Of a stretch of 64,000 nt of DNA, positions 33,318 through 42,113 are shown piece by piece. Positions within the stretch are counted from its first letter, which is position 1; each line of letters opens with the position of its first letter. Location: the NCBI GenBank assembly GCA_021155045.1, contig JAJNQB010000010.1, forward strand, positions 1 to 64,000, written 5' to 3'. Source of the DNA: Arcticibacter sp. Lineage in GTDB: Bacteria; Bacteroidota; Bacteroidia; 2-12-FULL-35-15. A program made the translations under genes and the position numbers. The notes beneath the pieces are model-generated. The model had not been told where the DNA came from. It worked only from the letters and a program-made list of their open reading frames with translations, and made no database searches.

Positions 33318-34128
33318 ACTCACCATAGGTTTTAGCCCTTGCCCCAATGACTGTTTCATTTTTGATGCAATGATTCATAATAAAATTGATACAGAAGGCT
33401 TGAGTTTTGATCTTGTAATGGAAGATGTAGAATCTTTAAATCAAAAAGCTTTTAGGGGAGAACTCGATATTACAAAATTAAGTTTTCATGCTTTTTTATA
33501 TCTTACAGATAAGTATAATTTATTGAATGCTGGAAGTGCATTGGGAAATAACTGTGGTCCTTTGTTGATTGCTAAAAAAGAAATTTCGCTGAATGATGTA
33601 AACGCAATTAACAATTATAGTATAGCAATACCAGGTAAATACACAACTGCAAATTTTTTATTGTCATTGGCATTTCCCAGTGCTATTAATAAAAGAGAGA
33701 TAATATTTTCTAAGATTGAAGATACTGTTATATCTGGAGAGGTAGATTTGGGATTAATTATACATGAAAATAGATTTACATACGAGCAAAAAGGGTTAAA
33801 AAAAATAATTGACTTGGGTGAATGGTGGGAAACAGAAACCAATTTGCCAATTCCACTTGGTGGTATTGTGATTAGAAAAAACATTTCTGATGAAATAATA
33901 CAAAAGATAAATAGGGTTTTGAAAAAAAGCGTTGAATACGCTTTTGAAAACCCTAAATCTTCTTTGTCTTATATAAAAGAACATGCTCAAGAAATGAGTG
34001 AAGAAGTAATCTATAAACATATTGATTTATATGTAAACAAATATTCTATTGATTTGGGAGAGAAAGGTCATAAAGCCGTTGATATGATGTTCGACAAAGC
34101 AAGAAAAACAGGTTTGATGAAACAATAA
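33298..34128 (+). CDS. mqnD: 1,4-dihydroxy-6-naphthoate synthase
   Basis: The protein has 276 aa. The signature TIGFSPCPNDCFIFDAMI begins at residue 9, followed by DITKLSFHAF, the GNNCGPLLI segment, AIPGKYTTANFL and DLGLIIHENRFTYEQ. These are the substrate-binding elements of the periplasmic-binding-protein-like MqnD fold. It converts cyclic dehypoxanthine futalosine to 1,4-dihydroxy-6-naphthoate. It is followed after 6 nt by the unknown 525-aa gene. mqnA, mqnC and mqnE are not in the window. Confidence 0.95.
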   Translation: MNQSTNKLTIGFSPCPNDCFIFDAMIHNKIDTEGLSFDLVMEDVESLNQKAFRGELDITKLSFHAFLYLTDKYNLLNAGSALGNNCGPLLIAKKEISLNDVNAINNYSIAIPGKYTTANFLLSLAFPSAINKREIIFSKIEDTVISGEVDLGLIIHENRFTYEQKGLKKIIDLGEWWETETNLPIPLGGIVIRKNISDEIIQKINRVLKKSVEYAFENPKSSLSYIKEHAQEMSEEVIYKHIDLYVNKYSIDLGEKGHKAVDMMFDKARKTGLMKQ

Positions 34129-34134
34129 AAATCA

Positions 34135-35712
34135 ATGAAAAACAATTTTAACAAATTAAGTCAATCGTTAAAAATCATTTGCAATAAATTTGATCAAGAA
34201 AGTTGCACTCAAAAAAAGCAATTGATTTGTGATTTATTGAATTGTGATATTCTTGTTTCAAAACATTTGATTGAGTTACAAAATACGATTTTGTTTATTT
34301 CTGCTCATCCTTCAGATTTAGAAACAGTTCAGTTGGTTGATAAACTCAAAGAAAAATGTACAGACATTTTTAAAAGTAAACCATATAAATTTTCAGAATT
34401 AGAGAATTCTGGTTTGCCATTTACAAAAACAGTTTCTACTTTTTCGCATGATATGATCAAATGGCTGTTGGGCGATAAAAAGGTAGAAGTAAAATTCGAT
34501 TCGTTTTACAATGCTTCTCTACTCTTAAAAGATGCTTTGTTGTTTACTCTTCCTGCAATGGAAAAGGAGGTAACAACATTTGATTTTAACAATGAAAAGT
34601 TATTGAAAGAACTAAAAGTTGAGAATAAAAACAAATTACCATTTTTAATTTCCGAATTCGATAAATTAAATGATGTACCTTTTATTAAAGATTATTTTTT
34701 TAATGCACTGGGTGTTTACATTCAAATAAAACCGAAAGAAAAAGCATTCTCCAAATTTTATAACAAATTATCTTTTAACACTATTTTTTATCAAACAGAA
34801 ATAATAAAGCAATTCGACCAGCAAGCTTTGTTGGATAAGAAATTGCCAGCCCCTAAAAGATTCAATGAAAATGAATTTAACCAATCTGTTTCTACTATTA
34901 AAGATTCGCTTACACTTTTGCAAAGAGAAACAGACCCAGTAACATATATAGATGAAAAATCGTTTCGATTATATGAATTAGAAAGAGGAATTTCAGTTGC
35001 TATTTTTGAAATAATTCCAGAGCGACAATTACCATTAGAATCCTATGTTGGATATACTTTGTTCAAAAATGGATATCCTGCAGCATACGGTGGAGCTTGG
35101 ATTTTAGGAAAAAGAGCATTGTTTGGAATAAATATTTTTGAGCAATTTAGGGGTGGAGAATCAGGATTTGTTATGTGTCAGTTGTTGCGTGTTTATCGTC
35201 AAGCTTTTTCAATTGATTATTTTGAAGTTGAACCTTATCAATATGGCAAAGATAATCCTGAGGGAATTAATTCGGGAGCATTTTGGTTTTATTTCAGGTT
35301 TGGATTTAGACTCTTGAATGAAGAGTTAAATACAATTTCATTAAAAGAGTTTGAAAAAATTAAAAGCGATAAAGCATATAGAACAAGCAAAGAGATTTTA
35401 AAGAATTTTACTGAAAGTAATATTGTTTTAAATTTAGGAAAATTAACACCCCTTACCATTGCAGAGATTAGAAATAAAGTGGCAAATTATATTTCTGAAA
35501 ACCACCAAGGTAATAGATTGAATGCCGAAAAAGCAGTATTAAAAAAATTCAATTCCAAATTGAAAAATCAAAAAACAACAATTGATTTTGCTTTTTTGGT
35601 AGAAGTATTAAATATTAAATCGAAAGAAAAATTAAAGACTGTTGAAAACGCAATAGAAGCAAAATCAAACGATTTATATGTTTATCAAAAATTAATGAGA
35701 AAAATATTATAA
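34135..35712 (+). CDS. 525-aa protein of unknown function in the mqn operon
   Basis: I cannot assign a function. The protein is soluble, with no signal or membrane helices. The first 270 residues are helical and variable-looking. The region about 290-400 has strong sequence character: LYELERGISVAIFEIIP, LFKNGYPAAYGGAWILGKRA, INIFEQFRGGESGFV, VEPYQYGKDNPEG and SGAFWFYFRFGFR. These look like a conserved catalytic or binding core, vaguely GNAT-like in the strand-turn pattern. The C terminus is a charged helical tail. It starts 6 nt after mqnD and is presumably cotranscribed with the menaquinone genes. Its stop overlaps punA by 6 nt. Confidence 0.75.
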   Translation: MKNNFNKLSQSLKIICNKFDQESCTQKKQLICDLLNCDILVSKHLIELQNTILFISAHPSDLETVQLVDKLKEKCTDIFKSKPYKFSELENSGLPFTKTVSTFSHDMIKWLLGDKKVEVKFDSFYNASLLLKDALLFTLPAMEKEVTTFDFNNEKLLKELKVENKNKLPFLISEFDKLNDVPFIKDYFFNALGVYIQIKPKEKAFSKFYNKLSFNTIFYQTEIIKQFDQQALLDKKLPAPKRFNENEFNQSVSTIKDSLTLLQRETDPVTYIDEKSFRLYELERGISVAIFEIIPERQLPLESYVGYTLFKNGYPAAYGGAWILGKRALFGINIFEQFRGGESGFVMCQLLRVYRQAFSIDYFEVEPYQYGKDNPEGINSGAFWFYFRFGFRLLNEELNTISLKEFEKIKSDKAYRTSKEILKNFTESNIVLNLGKLTPLTIAEIRNKVANYISENHQGNRLNAEKAVLKKFNSKLKNQKTTIDFAFLVEVLNIKSKEKLKTVENAIEAKSNDLYVYQKLMRKIL

Positions 35713-36519
35713 TTCCTTCATCAATTCTTTCATTATCAAGGTCATTTTTTTCTCTGCTTGAGCAGCTACATGTTGTACTTCTTCATGTGTTACTTCTACG
35801 ATTTTCCCCTCTACACCCAAATCAGTAATAATAGAAATTGCAAAGCATGGAATTCCCATGTGGCGTGCTGCAATCACTTCAGGTACGGTGCTCATTCCAA
35901 CTGCATCAGCGCCTAACCGAAAAACCATTCTGTATTCAGCTGGTGTTTCAAATGTTGGCCCGGATAATCCAAGATAAACACCTTCTTGTACTTTTATTTT
36001 ATTTGTTTCAGCAACTTTTTTCGCTTTGTCAATAATGGTTTTGCTGTATGCTTCGCTCATATCAGGAAAACGAGGACCAAATTCTGGAATATTTTTTCCA
36101 ATTAAAGGATTAGAAGGAAAAAAATTAATATGGTCGTTGATTATCATTAAGTCTCCAATTTCAAAATTGGGGTTTACGCCACCCGATGCGTTTGAAACAA
36201 AAAGATTTTTTATTCCTAGATATTTCATCACACGAACAGGAAACACTACTTGTTGCATGTTATATCCTTCATAAAAATGAAAACGGCCTTGCATAGCAAC
36301 TACTTTTTTGCCGCCAATTTCTCCGAAAATTAATTTTCCTGAATGACCTTCAACGGTTGAAACTGGGAAATTTGGTATTTCTTCGTATGATAATGTGTGG
36401 GAAATTTTTATTTCATGAACCAGACCGCCTAAGCCTGTACCTAATATAATTCCTACTTCTGGTGTAAATCCTGTTTTACTTTGAATGAACGCTGCTGTGC
36501 TTTTGATTTGTTCTAACAT
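35707..36519 (-). CDS. punA: purine-nucleoside phosphorylase I
   Basis: The protein has 270 aa. The trimeric PNP signatures are GIILGTGLGGL, VEGHSGKLIFG, MQGRFHFYEGY, VSNASGGVNPNF and the LSGPTFETPAEYRM purine/phosphate segment, ending with GADAVGMSTVPEVIAARH. It cleaves inosine or guanosine with phosphate to base and ribose 1-phosphate. It begins inside lpxK (44-nt overlap) and is translationally coupled to it. It may recycle the hypoxanthine side of futalosine metabolism, but that link is speculative. Confidence 0.95.
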   Translation of the reverse strand: MLEQIKSTAAFIQSKTGFTPEVGIILGTGLGGLVHEIKISHTLSYEEIPNFPVSTVEGHSGKLIFGEIGGKKVVAMQGRFHFYEGYNMQQVVFPVRVMKYLGIKNLFVSNASGGVNPNFEIGDLMIINDHINFFPSNPLIGKNIPEFGPRFPDMSEAYSKTIIDKAKKVAETNKIKVQEGVYLGLSGPTFETPAEYRMVFRLGADAVGMSTVPEVIAARHMGIPCFAISIITDLGVEGKIVEVTHEEVQHVAAQAEKKMTLIMKELMKEL

Positions 36520-37570
36520 AATTTAAAATTTGCTCATTAAAATTTTCACTGTCTTTGTCGTGAAACACAATTTCTATTGGAATATAAAAAAGTGGAATGT
36601 CTTTTAAAATGGCAGAAAAATCAGAGTTTTTTAGCCGCATCGCATCTTTTTCTGTAGTCAATATAATTTTGTTTGACACTGCAATATTATCAAATATTTG
36701 TTTGATATTCTCGATATCTACTTTTTTAAAATTATGATGGTCGGAAAATTTTATCGGAGTGAGGTTTTTTACTTTATTTTTTAAATAATATTCAAGCGAT
36801 TTAGTGTTTGCTATTCCAGTAACCAATGCAATAGAATAATTTCTTTCGAAATAAAATTCTTTTGTAAAAGGGTTTTTTCCTTCTGCATTCAAAGGAGTAA
36901 AATCACCATATTTTATAAAAGAAAAATAAACCTTTTGATGAGGCAAAGGATTTATTTCAGATAAAAGCCGCTTGCGCTCAATTGGTAATAATATTTCAGG
37001 GCATTTGGTTACAATAATTATATCTGCTCGAGCTGCGCCAGATTTGAATTCTCGAAGTCCTCCGCTGGGTACTACAAAATCACTTGAATATAGATGTGAA
37101 AACTCAGTAAGTAAAATAGATTTACCCGAATTTATTTTTCTGTGTTGAAAAGCATCATCTAACAAAACGCATTGTAAAGCAGGGTGTTCTTTTAATAGGT
37201 AACTAACACCTCTCACTCTTTCTTCGTCAACCGCCACACGGATATTTGTAAATTTTTTTTTGAACTGTAAAGGTTCATCTCCTATTTCAATGGAAGTTGA
37301 TTGTGTATCAGCTAAAATAAATCCGCTTGTTTTTCTTCCATAACCTCTGCTAAGTGTAGCAATATAAAATTCTTGCTTTAGTAATCGGATTAAATATTCA
37401 ATATGAGGCGTTTTACCTGTTCCGCCAACAGATAGATTTCCAACCGTTATTGTTGGAATTTCAAAAGAAGTAGATTTTAGAATTTTAAAATCATATAACT
37501 TATTCCTAAGCAACATCACACAACCATAAAGTAGTGAAAAAGGCAATAGTATGATTCTTAAAAACTTCAT
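36476..37570 (-). CDS. lpxK: tetraacyldisaccharide 4'-kinase
   Basis: The protein has 364 aa. An N-terminal membrane-associated helix is followed by the P-loop TVGNLSVGGTGKTPH, the LSRGYGRKTSGF segment, the IGDEPLQF segment and LLDDAFQHRKI, all diagnostic of LpxK. It phosphorylates the lipid A precursor at the 4' position on the inner membrane, so the cell makes lipid A. A TATTTTTA box at 37575-37582 (minus strand) is 4 nt from the ATG. The 3' end overlaps punA by 44 nt. Confidence 0.95.
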   Translation of the reverse strand: MKFLRIILLPFSLLYGCVMLLRNKLYDFKILKSTSFEIPTITVGNLSVGGTGKTPHIEYLIRLLKQEFYIATLSRGYGRKTSGFILADTQSTSIEIGDEPLQFKKKFTNIRVAVDEERVRGVSYLLKEHPALQCVLLDDAFQHRKINSGKSILLTEFSHLYSSDFVVPSGGLREFKSGAARADIIIVTKCPEILLPIERKRLLSEINPLPHQKVYFSFIKYGDFTPLNAEGKNPFTKEFYFERNYSIALVTGIANTKSLEYYLKNKVKNLTPIKFSDHHNFKKVDIENIKQIFDNIAVSNKIILTTEKDAMRLKNSDFSAILKDIPLFYIPIEIVFHDKDSENFNEQILNYVRTNQKHSSVHSK

Positions 37571-37671
37571 TGCTTAAAAATACGAATTTTTGGCATTAGG
37601 CTTATTAATTCTTTGTGGAACGCACTAGCGCTGTTTTTTATTTCGTAATTTCGCCCAAAAGGGTTTTTATT

Positions 37672-38769
37672 ATGATTAAATTAAAAGATATAACCGATTA
37701 CATAGAATCCATTGCTCCTTTAGCGTATCAAGAAAGTTATGATAATGCAGGATTAATTTGCGGCAATTCCAATATGGATATAGCAGGTGCAATAATCTGT
37801 TTGGATAGTACAGAAGATGTTATTGATGAGGCTATTAAAAATAAATGCAATTTGGTGATTGCGCATCATCCTATTGTTTTTTCCGGCTTAAAAAAGTTCA
37901 ATGGCAAAAATTATGTTGAAAGAGTAATAATAAAAGCTATTAAAAATGACATAGCCATTTATGCTGCTCACACCAACCTGGACAATGTTCAAAATGGAGT
38001 AAATGCCAAGATTGCAGAAAAATTAGGCTTAATTAATTGTAATGTATTATCCCCCCAAAAAAATGGCTTAAAAAAACTTATTACGTTTTGCCCTACTGGT
38101 GATGCTGAAAAAGTTCGAAATGCTATTTTTCAAGCAGGTGGAGGAAGCATTGGAAATTATACCGAATGTAGTTTTAATACATCCGGCACAGGAACTTTTA
38201 AGGCGGGAGATGATACTAATCCCTATGTTGGAGAAAGAGGCAAACAACATCAAGAAAATGAAATAAAAATAGAAACTATCTATCCTTCTGAAAGTGAATC
38301 TAAGTTATTAAAAGCCTTATTTTTAGCTCATCCTTACGAAGAAGTAGCTTATGATATTATTTCGCTTGGAAATGCCAATCAAACGGTAGGTTCTGGGCTT
38401 ATTGGAGAATTTTCGGTAGAGATGGACGAATTAGACTGTTTACAGTTTATAAAAGAAGTAATGAAAGCATCCAGTGTGCGTTATACAAATTTATTGAATA
38501 AAAAGATTAAAAAGGTTGCTGTTTGTGGTGGTTCGGGTAGTTTTTTATTAAAAGATGCAATTAAAGCAGGAGCTGATATTTTTGTTACTGCCGACTTTAA
38601 ATATCATCAGTTTTTTGATGCTGAAAACCGCATTGTTATTGCTGATATAGGTCATTTTGAGAGCGAACAATATACTTCCGAATTATTTTATGATATTTTA
38701 AAGAAAAAATTTAATACATTTGCACTCCATTTGTCAAAAATTAATACAAATCCAATAAACTATTTATAA
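37672..38769 (+). CDS. Nif3-like dinuclear metal-centre protein
   Basis: The protein has 365 aa from MIKLKDITDYIESIAP. A longer frame to 37615 crosses the promoter region (TAATTTCG at 37646-37653) and is rejected. Metal ligands are seen in VIAHHPIVFSGLK, AAHTNLDN and DIGHFESEQ. The insertion of about 130 residues between the two halves (around NAIFQAGGGSIGNYTECSF) is the known CutA-like middle domain of long Nif3 proteins. The family forms hexameric rings of unsettled function (NGG1p-interacting factor 3, GTP cyclohydrolase-like). The next gene starts 5 nt later. Confidence 0.92.
   Translation: MIKLKDITDYIESIAPLAYQESYDNAGLICGNSNMDIAGAIICLDSTEDVIDEAIKNKCNLVIAHHPIVFSGLKKFNGKNYVERVIIKAIKNDIAIYAAHTNLDNVQNGVNAKIAEKLGLINCNVLSPQKNGLKKLITFCPTGDAEKVRNAIFQAGGGSIGNYTECSFNTSGTGTFKAGDDTNPYVGERGKQHQENEIKIETIYPSESESKLLKALFLAHPYEEVAYDIISLGNANQTVGSGLIGEFSVEMDELDCLQFIKEVMKASSVRYTNLLNKKIKKVAVCGGSGSFLLKDAIKAGADIFVTADFKYHQFFDAENRIVIADIGHFESEQYTSELFYDILKKKFNTFALHLSKINTNPINYL
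38715..38722 (+). promoter_or_regulatory. internal -7 box before the zinc-ribbon gene
   Basis: TACATTTG followed by CACTC lies inside the 3' end of the Nif3 gene, 51 nt before the next ATG. It gives the downstream gene its own promoter. Confidence 0.5.
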
Positions 38770-38773
38770 AAAA

Positions 38774-39547
38774 ATGGCAAAAGCAAAAACTGACGAAAAG
38801 AATGATCTTTCAGTAGAATCGAAGTTAAAAGCATTATTCGAATTACAACAAATTGATTCGAAAATAGATAAAATTAAAACCGTTAGAGGTGAATTACCGT
38901 TAGAGGTGAGAGACTTAGAAGATTTAGTTGCTGGTCTTGAAACACGTATTGGAAACATCAATGAGGATATTAAAAACTTAGAATCTTCAATTGTTGAGAA
39001 AAAGAATGTGATGAAAGAATCACAAGCTGCTATCAAAAAATACGAAGCGCAACAAGGTAAAGTTCGTAACAATAGAGAGTACGATTCTATCACAAAAGAA
39101 ATTGAATTCCAAAATTTAGAAATTCAATTATCTGAAAAACGTATTAAAGAATTTAAAGCTCAAATTGCTCAGAAAAAAGAAATTTTAGAAGTTGCTGATG
39201 AAGAGCTTAATAGTCGTAAAAAAGATTTGAAAATCAAGAAAAAAGAACTTGACGAGATTATTGAAGAGACGGAAAAAGAAGAACAAACATTGATAAAAAA
39301 ATCAAAAGCTTCTGAAGTAATTATTGAAGAGCGTTTATTGAATGCATACAAACGTATCAGAGCAAATGTAATGAATGGTTTAGGTGTTGTTTCTGTAGAA
39401 CGTGATGCTTGTGGCGGATGTTTTAATAAAATTCCACCTCAACGTCAATTAGATATTCAAACACATAAAAAAATAATTGTTTGCGAACACTGCGGACGTA
39501 TTTTAGTTGATTCTGCAATACTTACAGGAAAAGCTGTGAAAGCATAA
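38774..39547 (+). CDS. coiled-coil zinc-ribbon protein (CT398/zf-RING_7 type)
   Basis: The protein has 257 aa. Residues about 15-195 are a long charged coiled coil in two antiparallel stretches. The C terminus has a four-cysteine zinc ribbon, CGGCFNKIPP with IVCEHCGRIL. This matches a widespread bacterial family suggested to tie nucleic-acid and secretion functions, with no firm role. It is 5 nt downstream of Nif3, a pairing often seen in Bacteroidota. A strong terminator follows. Confidence 0.9.
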   Translation: MAKAKTDEKNDLSVESKLKALFELQQIDSKIDKIKTVRGELPLEVRDLEDLVAGLETRIGNINEDIKNLESSIVEKKNVMKESQAAIKKYEAQQGKVRNNREYDSITKEIEFQNLEIQLSEKRIKEFKAQIAQKKEILEVADEELNSRKKDLKIKKKELDEIIEETEKEEQTLIKKSKASEVIIEERLLNAYKRIRANVMNGLGVVSVERDACGGCFNKIPPQRQLDIQTHKKIIVCEHCGRILVDSAILTGKAVKA

Positions 39548-39567
39548 TCTGAAGTTATATTATAAAA

Positions 39568-39603
39568 CAAAAAAGCCTTTGAAATTTTTCAAAGGCTTTT
39601 TTG
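39568..39603. terminator. bidirectional terminator
   Basis: A 16-17 bp perfect stem (CAAAAAAGCCTTTGAAA with its complement) has a minimal loop and A/T runs on both sides. It separates the zinc-ribbon gene from the convergent exchanger gene. Confidence 0.92.
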
Positions 39604-39604
39604 T

Positions 39605-40540
39605 TTATAGTACAGTTTCCATTAAAAATAAAATGTAAATAAAAATAAAAAGAGAGCCTTCCCAATGCGATATCTTTTTATCGTGCGTTAGTAGATAAAA
39701 GAACAATCCGCTTCCTAGCATTAGAGGTAAAGAAAACTGAATCAACGTTTCAGGAACATTTACATGTCCTATAAATGAAGCTATTGCTGGAATAACCAAT
39801 GAATTTACAATGGACGAACCTAAAATGTTTCCAATTGCCATTTCGGCTTTTCCCTGTCTTATAACTGTTATGTTTACTACTATTTCAGGTAAAGTAGTTC
39901 CGATAGAAAGAATTGTTAAAGCAATAATCGATGGTGGGACATTTAAGGATGTTGCTATTTGCGATAATGAAGTTACTGTGTAATTGGCTCCTAAATAAAT
40001 TCCTAATGAAGTTATAAAAATAATAATAACTTCCTTTTTTGGAAACGCATTTTGACTGACTTTTTTGTTTTCATTAATATCATTGGTTTTATTTTCGTTT
40101 CTAACTAAATAAATTGCATAAGCTATATATGCTAAAAGACCAATTAGTGCTTCGTACCAATAAATTGTTCCATCATAAGAAATGATGGTAAAAATAAAAA
40201 ATGCACCAATTAAATAATGCAAATGAATAAAAATATACGAATGGGATAATTGAATTTCCTTTCGGTTTAAAACAGCAACCAAACCTGTAATTAATAAGAG
40301 ATTAGAAATGTTAGAACCAATAACGTTTCCTGAAACAATCTCTGAAACGCCTATTTTAATTGAAGCAACAGAAGAAACTAGTTCTGGTAAAGATGTTCCC
40401 ACACCAACTATAAAAACACCAATAATAAAAGGAGGCATTTTGAAAAAATGTCCAATTATTTCGGCAGAACGAGTAAATGAATTTGCTGAAATTATAAGTA
40501 CAGTTAGTGCTACAACAAAAATTACAATTTGAATGAGCAT
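39605..40540 (-). CDS. calcium/sodium antiporter (YrbG-like)
   Basis: The protein has 311 aa, with about ten membrane helices in two homologous halves. The two alpha-repeat signatures are GVGTSLPELVSSVASIKIG and SIGTTLPEIVVNITVIRQG, each with the acidic residue that binds cations. It exchanges Ca2+ for Na+ across the inner membrane. It starts 11 nt after the stop of the choice-of-anchor B gene, so both are probably on one transcript. The stop lies just past the bidirectional terminator stem. Confidence 0.93.
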   Translation of the reverse strand: MLIQIVIFVVALTVLIISANSFTRSAEIIGHFFKMPPFIIGVFIVGVGTSLPELVSSVASIKIGVSEIVSGNVIGSNISNLLLITGLVAVLNRKEIQLSHSYIFIHLHYLIGAFFIFTIISYDGTIYWYEALIGLLAYIAYAIYLVRNENKTNDINENKKVSQNAFPKKEVIIIFITSLGIYLGANYTVTSLSQIATSLNVPPSIIALTILSIGTTLPEIVVNITVIRQGKAEMAIGNILGSSIVNSLVIPAIASFIGHVNVPETLIQFSLPLMLGSGLFFYLLTHDKKISHWEGSLFIFIYILFLMETVL

Positions 40541-40551
40541 AACTTCAAGTC

Positions 40552-41976
40552 TTATTTTTTAATTATTTTTTTAGAAAGATTAATTTCGTTTCCGGAAATT
40601 TTCAAGAAATAAATGCCAGAACTTAATTCTTCTGTTTTTATTAGTTTTGTGGAGTTTCCATAGGCTATTTTTTGTTTTTCTGAAAAAATCATTTTACCTG
40701 TAATGTCATAAATTTCAAATATCAACTCTTGATTTTGTTTTAGGTTAAGCATCACATAAAAATTATCTTCAGTAGGATTCGGATAAATAACAATATTATT
40801 ATCATCATTAAATTTTTCGTTTACACCCAATGCAATAGATGCATCTAAAATGTACAATCCATTTTGCATATCGTTTGCAAGAATATTTCCACTTGGCAAA
40901 TCTAAATAAGCTCCCCAGTTGCCATGATACGGTGTAAACCCTGTAAAATTGGTATTTAATCCAGCTAAAGTATCTGTGTCAAAAAAACCAGTTCGTGTAG
41001 GAAGTGTTGGATTACTAATGTCAAATATTTGTAATCCATCTTGGTAATAAGCAACAATTAATCTGTTGTTTCCCACTATGTATGGATTGTGAGGAGTAGC
41101 TCCTTCATTTGATTTAAACGTACTTTCAATGTTAATATTATTTAAATCAGTTACGTCAATCAACTTCATAGGCATATTAGCTGGTACCTCATCAGCAAAA
41201 GCCATGTATTTCCCATTTTCTGTTAATGCACTACTGTGATTATATCCTTGTCCAGGGTAGGAGGTTAATGAATTGATTGCTGAAAATGTATTTGAACCAG
41301 TATTGAATTTATAAATATGCAAGCCATCATAACCGCACGATGCATAAACGGTATCGTTTCTTACAAACATATCATGAACGTGCCCAATAGTATTGTCATC
41401 TTGATTTAATTTTCTCAATAAAGCAGGATTTTCAGGATCAGCTAAACTATAAACGTTCATTGAAGAAAATCCACCTCCTGCTGGACTGGTAACACTTCCA
41501 CAATAAAGTTTATTGCCATCTACAAAAAGGGTATGTGAACGTTCAAAAAAAGTTGTTCCATTGTGTACAATATGAACCGAGTCTGGCAAATAACTTAAAT
41601 CCATTATTTGAAAACTATTTGGAGAAGCATCATCACTAATTGCATATAAATATTTTCCAAATGTTTGGTATTCTCTCCAAATACATTGGCTTCTTCTTCC
41701 CGGTACAAAATCACGCTCTATGGGAGAAGCAGGATTTGATACATCAATAATATGAGTCCCACTGCTTGAACCAACGATGGCGTATCCTGCCATTGCATGA
41801 GCCGTATCTACCCAGCCAAAACAACCATTGTATTTTATTCCGTAGATTGGTTCTGCTACTTCTGAAGGGTTATACCAATGTCCTAATAAATTAATATTTT
41901 GATTTGCATATTGTGCAGATAAATTTACACTTGTTAAAAGAGTTACTATTATTATTAATGTATTTACTTTTTTCAT
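40552..41976 (-). CDS. choice-of-anchor B family protein with T9SS sorting domain
   Basis: The protein has 474 aa with a signal peptide ending in NLSAQ. The middle is a LVIVD-type beta-propeller of the choice-of-anchor B family: YAIVGSSSGTHIIDVSNPASP, FERSHTLFVDGNKLYCGS, GHVHDMFVRNDTVYASCGYDGL and YHGNWGAYLDLPSGN. The C terminus is a type A sorting domain: IVIYPNPTEDNFYVM, EIYDITGKMIF and ELSSGIYFLKI, ending in lysines. It is exported through the type IX system to the surface. Function is unknown. It is followed after 11 nt by the antiporter gene. Confidence 0.9.
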   Translation of the reverse strand: MKKVNTLIIIVTLLTSVNLSAQYANQNINLLGHWYNPSEVAEPIYGIKYNGCFGWVDTAHAMAGYAIVGSSSGTHIIDVSNPASPIERDFVPGRRSQCIWREYQTFGKYLYAISDDASPNSFQIMDLSYLPDSVHIVHNGTTFFERSHTLFVDGNKLYCGSVTSPAGGGFSSMNVYSLADPENPALLRKLNQDDNTIGHVHDMFVRNDTVYASCGYDGLHIYKFNTGSNTFSAINSLTSYPGQGYNHSSALTENGKYMAFADEVPANMPMKLIDVTDLNNINIESTFKSNEGATPHNPYIVGNNRLIVAYYQDGLQIFDISNPTLPTRTGFFDTDTLAGLNTNFTGFTPYHGNWGAYLDLPSGNILANDMQNGLYILDASIALGVNEKFNDDNNIVIYPNPTEDNFYVMLNLKQNQELIFEIYDITGKMIFSEKQKIAYGNSTKLIKTEELSSGIYFLKISGNEINLSKKIIKK

Positions 41977-42087
41977 TTTAAAAATATTTTAAATAAAGGT
42001 AACACTTTTTTTGTCCAAATAAAAAGCTTTTACACCTCTATGTCTTTAAGGTAAAATCAAAATTTTTATTCATAGAATTTTAATTTG

Positions 42088-42095
42088 TAAATTTG
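42088..42095 (+). promoter_or_regulatory. -7 promoter box of hldD
   Basis: TAAATTTG followed by C matches the consensus, 18 nt before the ATG at 42114. Confidence 0.6.
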
Positions 42096-42113
42096 CCTTA
42101 CAAAAATTGAATT

